Source of the DNA: Penium margaritaceum
Taxonomy: Eukaryota; Streptophyta; Zygnematophyceae; Desmidiales; Peniaceae
NCBI GenBank assembly: GCA_023375785.1
Contig: SZWC01000089.1
Coordinates: 184,086 to 248,085, forward strand
DNA length: 64,000 bases
Reading direction: 5' to 3'
Part shown: piece by piece, positions 63,907 to 64,000 of the stretch
How the letters are laid out: each line of letters begins with the position of its first letter
Numbering within the stretch: position 1 is the first letter of the stretch
Notes under the pieces: generated by a model
What the model was told of the DNA's origin: nothing
The model's input: the letters and a program-made list of their open reading frames with translations, nothing else
Databases searched by the model: none
Program-made: the position numbers and the translations under genes

Positions 63907-64000
63907 TTTTGGGAAAGGAGCCATCCGGCTCAGTTGCAGGTCCATGGGAGCAAGTTCTAGGAAAGTACCAGATGCCTGCTTTGATCGTCAATCCAACTTC
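63907..64000 (+). repeat. Start of another family C LTR, running off the window
   Basis: TTTTGGGAAAGGAGCCATCC...GATCGTCAATCCAACTTC matches the first 90 bp of the family C LTR (+). Its first bases are worn or absent. It interrupts the protease region of the C copy on its left. Confidence 0.75.

Overview
This window is eukaryotic repeat DNA. I can support no host gene, rRNA or tRNA gene in it. Almost all of the 64 kb is a nest of Ty1/copia LTR retrotransposons (domain order gag, protease, integrase, reverse transcriptase, RNase H). The host cannot be named from sequence alone. Copia elements with initiator-Met-tRNA primer sites, three kinds of small DNA transposon and a Penelope-like retroelement suggest a large repeat-rich genome, most likely of the green lineage (land plant or streptophyte alga); this is inference. 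Seven N tracts, most with the same sequence on both sides, show that it is a scaffold with assembly problems.

Three copia families are defined here. Family A (1 to about 5.1 kb, +) has an LTR starting TGTTAAATG. Family B has LTRs of about 700-770 bp starting TGTTGACCTG and ending GGTTGACA, followed by a primer site that matches the anticodon half of initiator tRNA-Met. Family C has LTRs of about 660-740 bp bounded by TGTTGG/CCAACA, a primer site that matches the 3' end of initiator tRNA-Met, and a glutamine-rich gag tail. A and B are related to each other (FxLWKWQFEI gag, shared leader motifs). C is a separate lineage (ERLEGRxNFxFWK gag).

Layout: 0-5.1 kb family A; 5.1-5.7 kb an A/B-like RT fragment; 5.7-11.3 kb pieces of C in both orientations; 11.3-12.1 kb an inverted pair of B LTRs; 11.7-24.7 kb a B array (body-LTR-partial body-LTR-body-LTR); 24.7-25.6 kb an inverted B fragment; 25.6-31.5 kb a C copy (-) carrying a TA-flanked MITE; 31.5-34.9 kb a C copy (+) carrying a hAT-like element; 34.9-36.1 kb B remnant (-); 36.1-44 kb two C copies (+), one with a block of B inside it; 44-47.5 kb a cluster of B LTR pieces; 47.5-55.4 kb the youngest C copy (-), whole in outline, with a 5-bp target duplication, inserted in a B LTR; 55.5-56.4 kb a C fragment split by a palindrome-rich hAT-like element; 56.4-59.9 kb C (-) with a solo LTR inside; 59.9-64 kb C (+) whose gag is split by a Penelope-like element with a tandem hammerhead-ribozyme motif.

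The copia coding regions are fossils carrying from a few to many breaks. The most interesting signals are the tandem hammerhead motif at 62.0-62.1 kb, the three small DNA transposons with recognisable ends, the two different uses of initiator tRNA-Met as primer by neighbouring families, and two perfect snap-back palindromes inside RT remnants.
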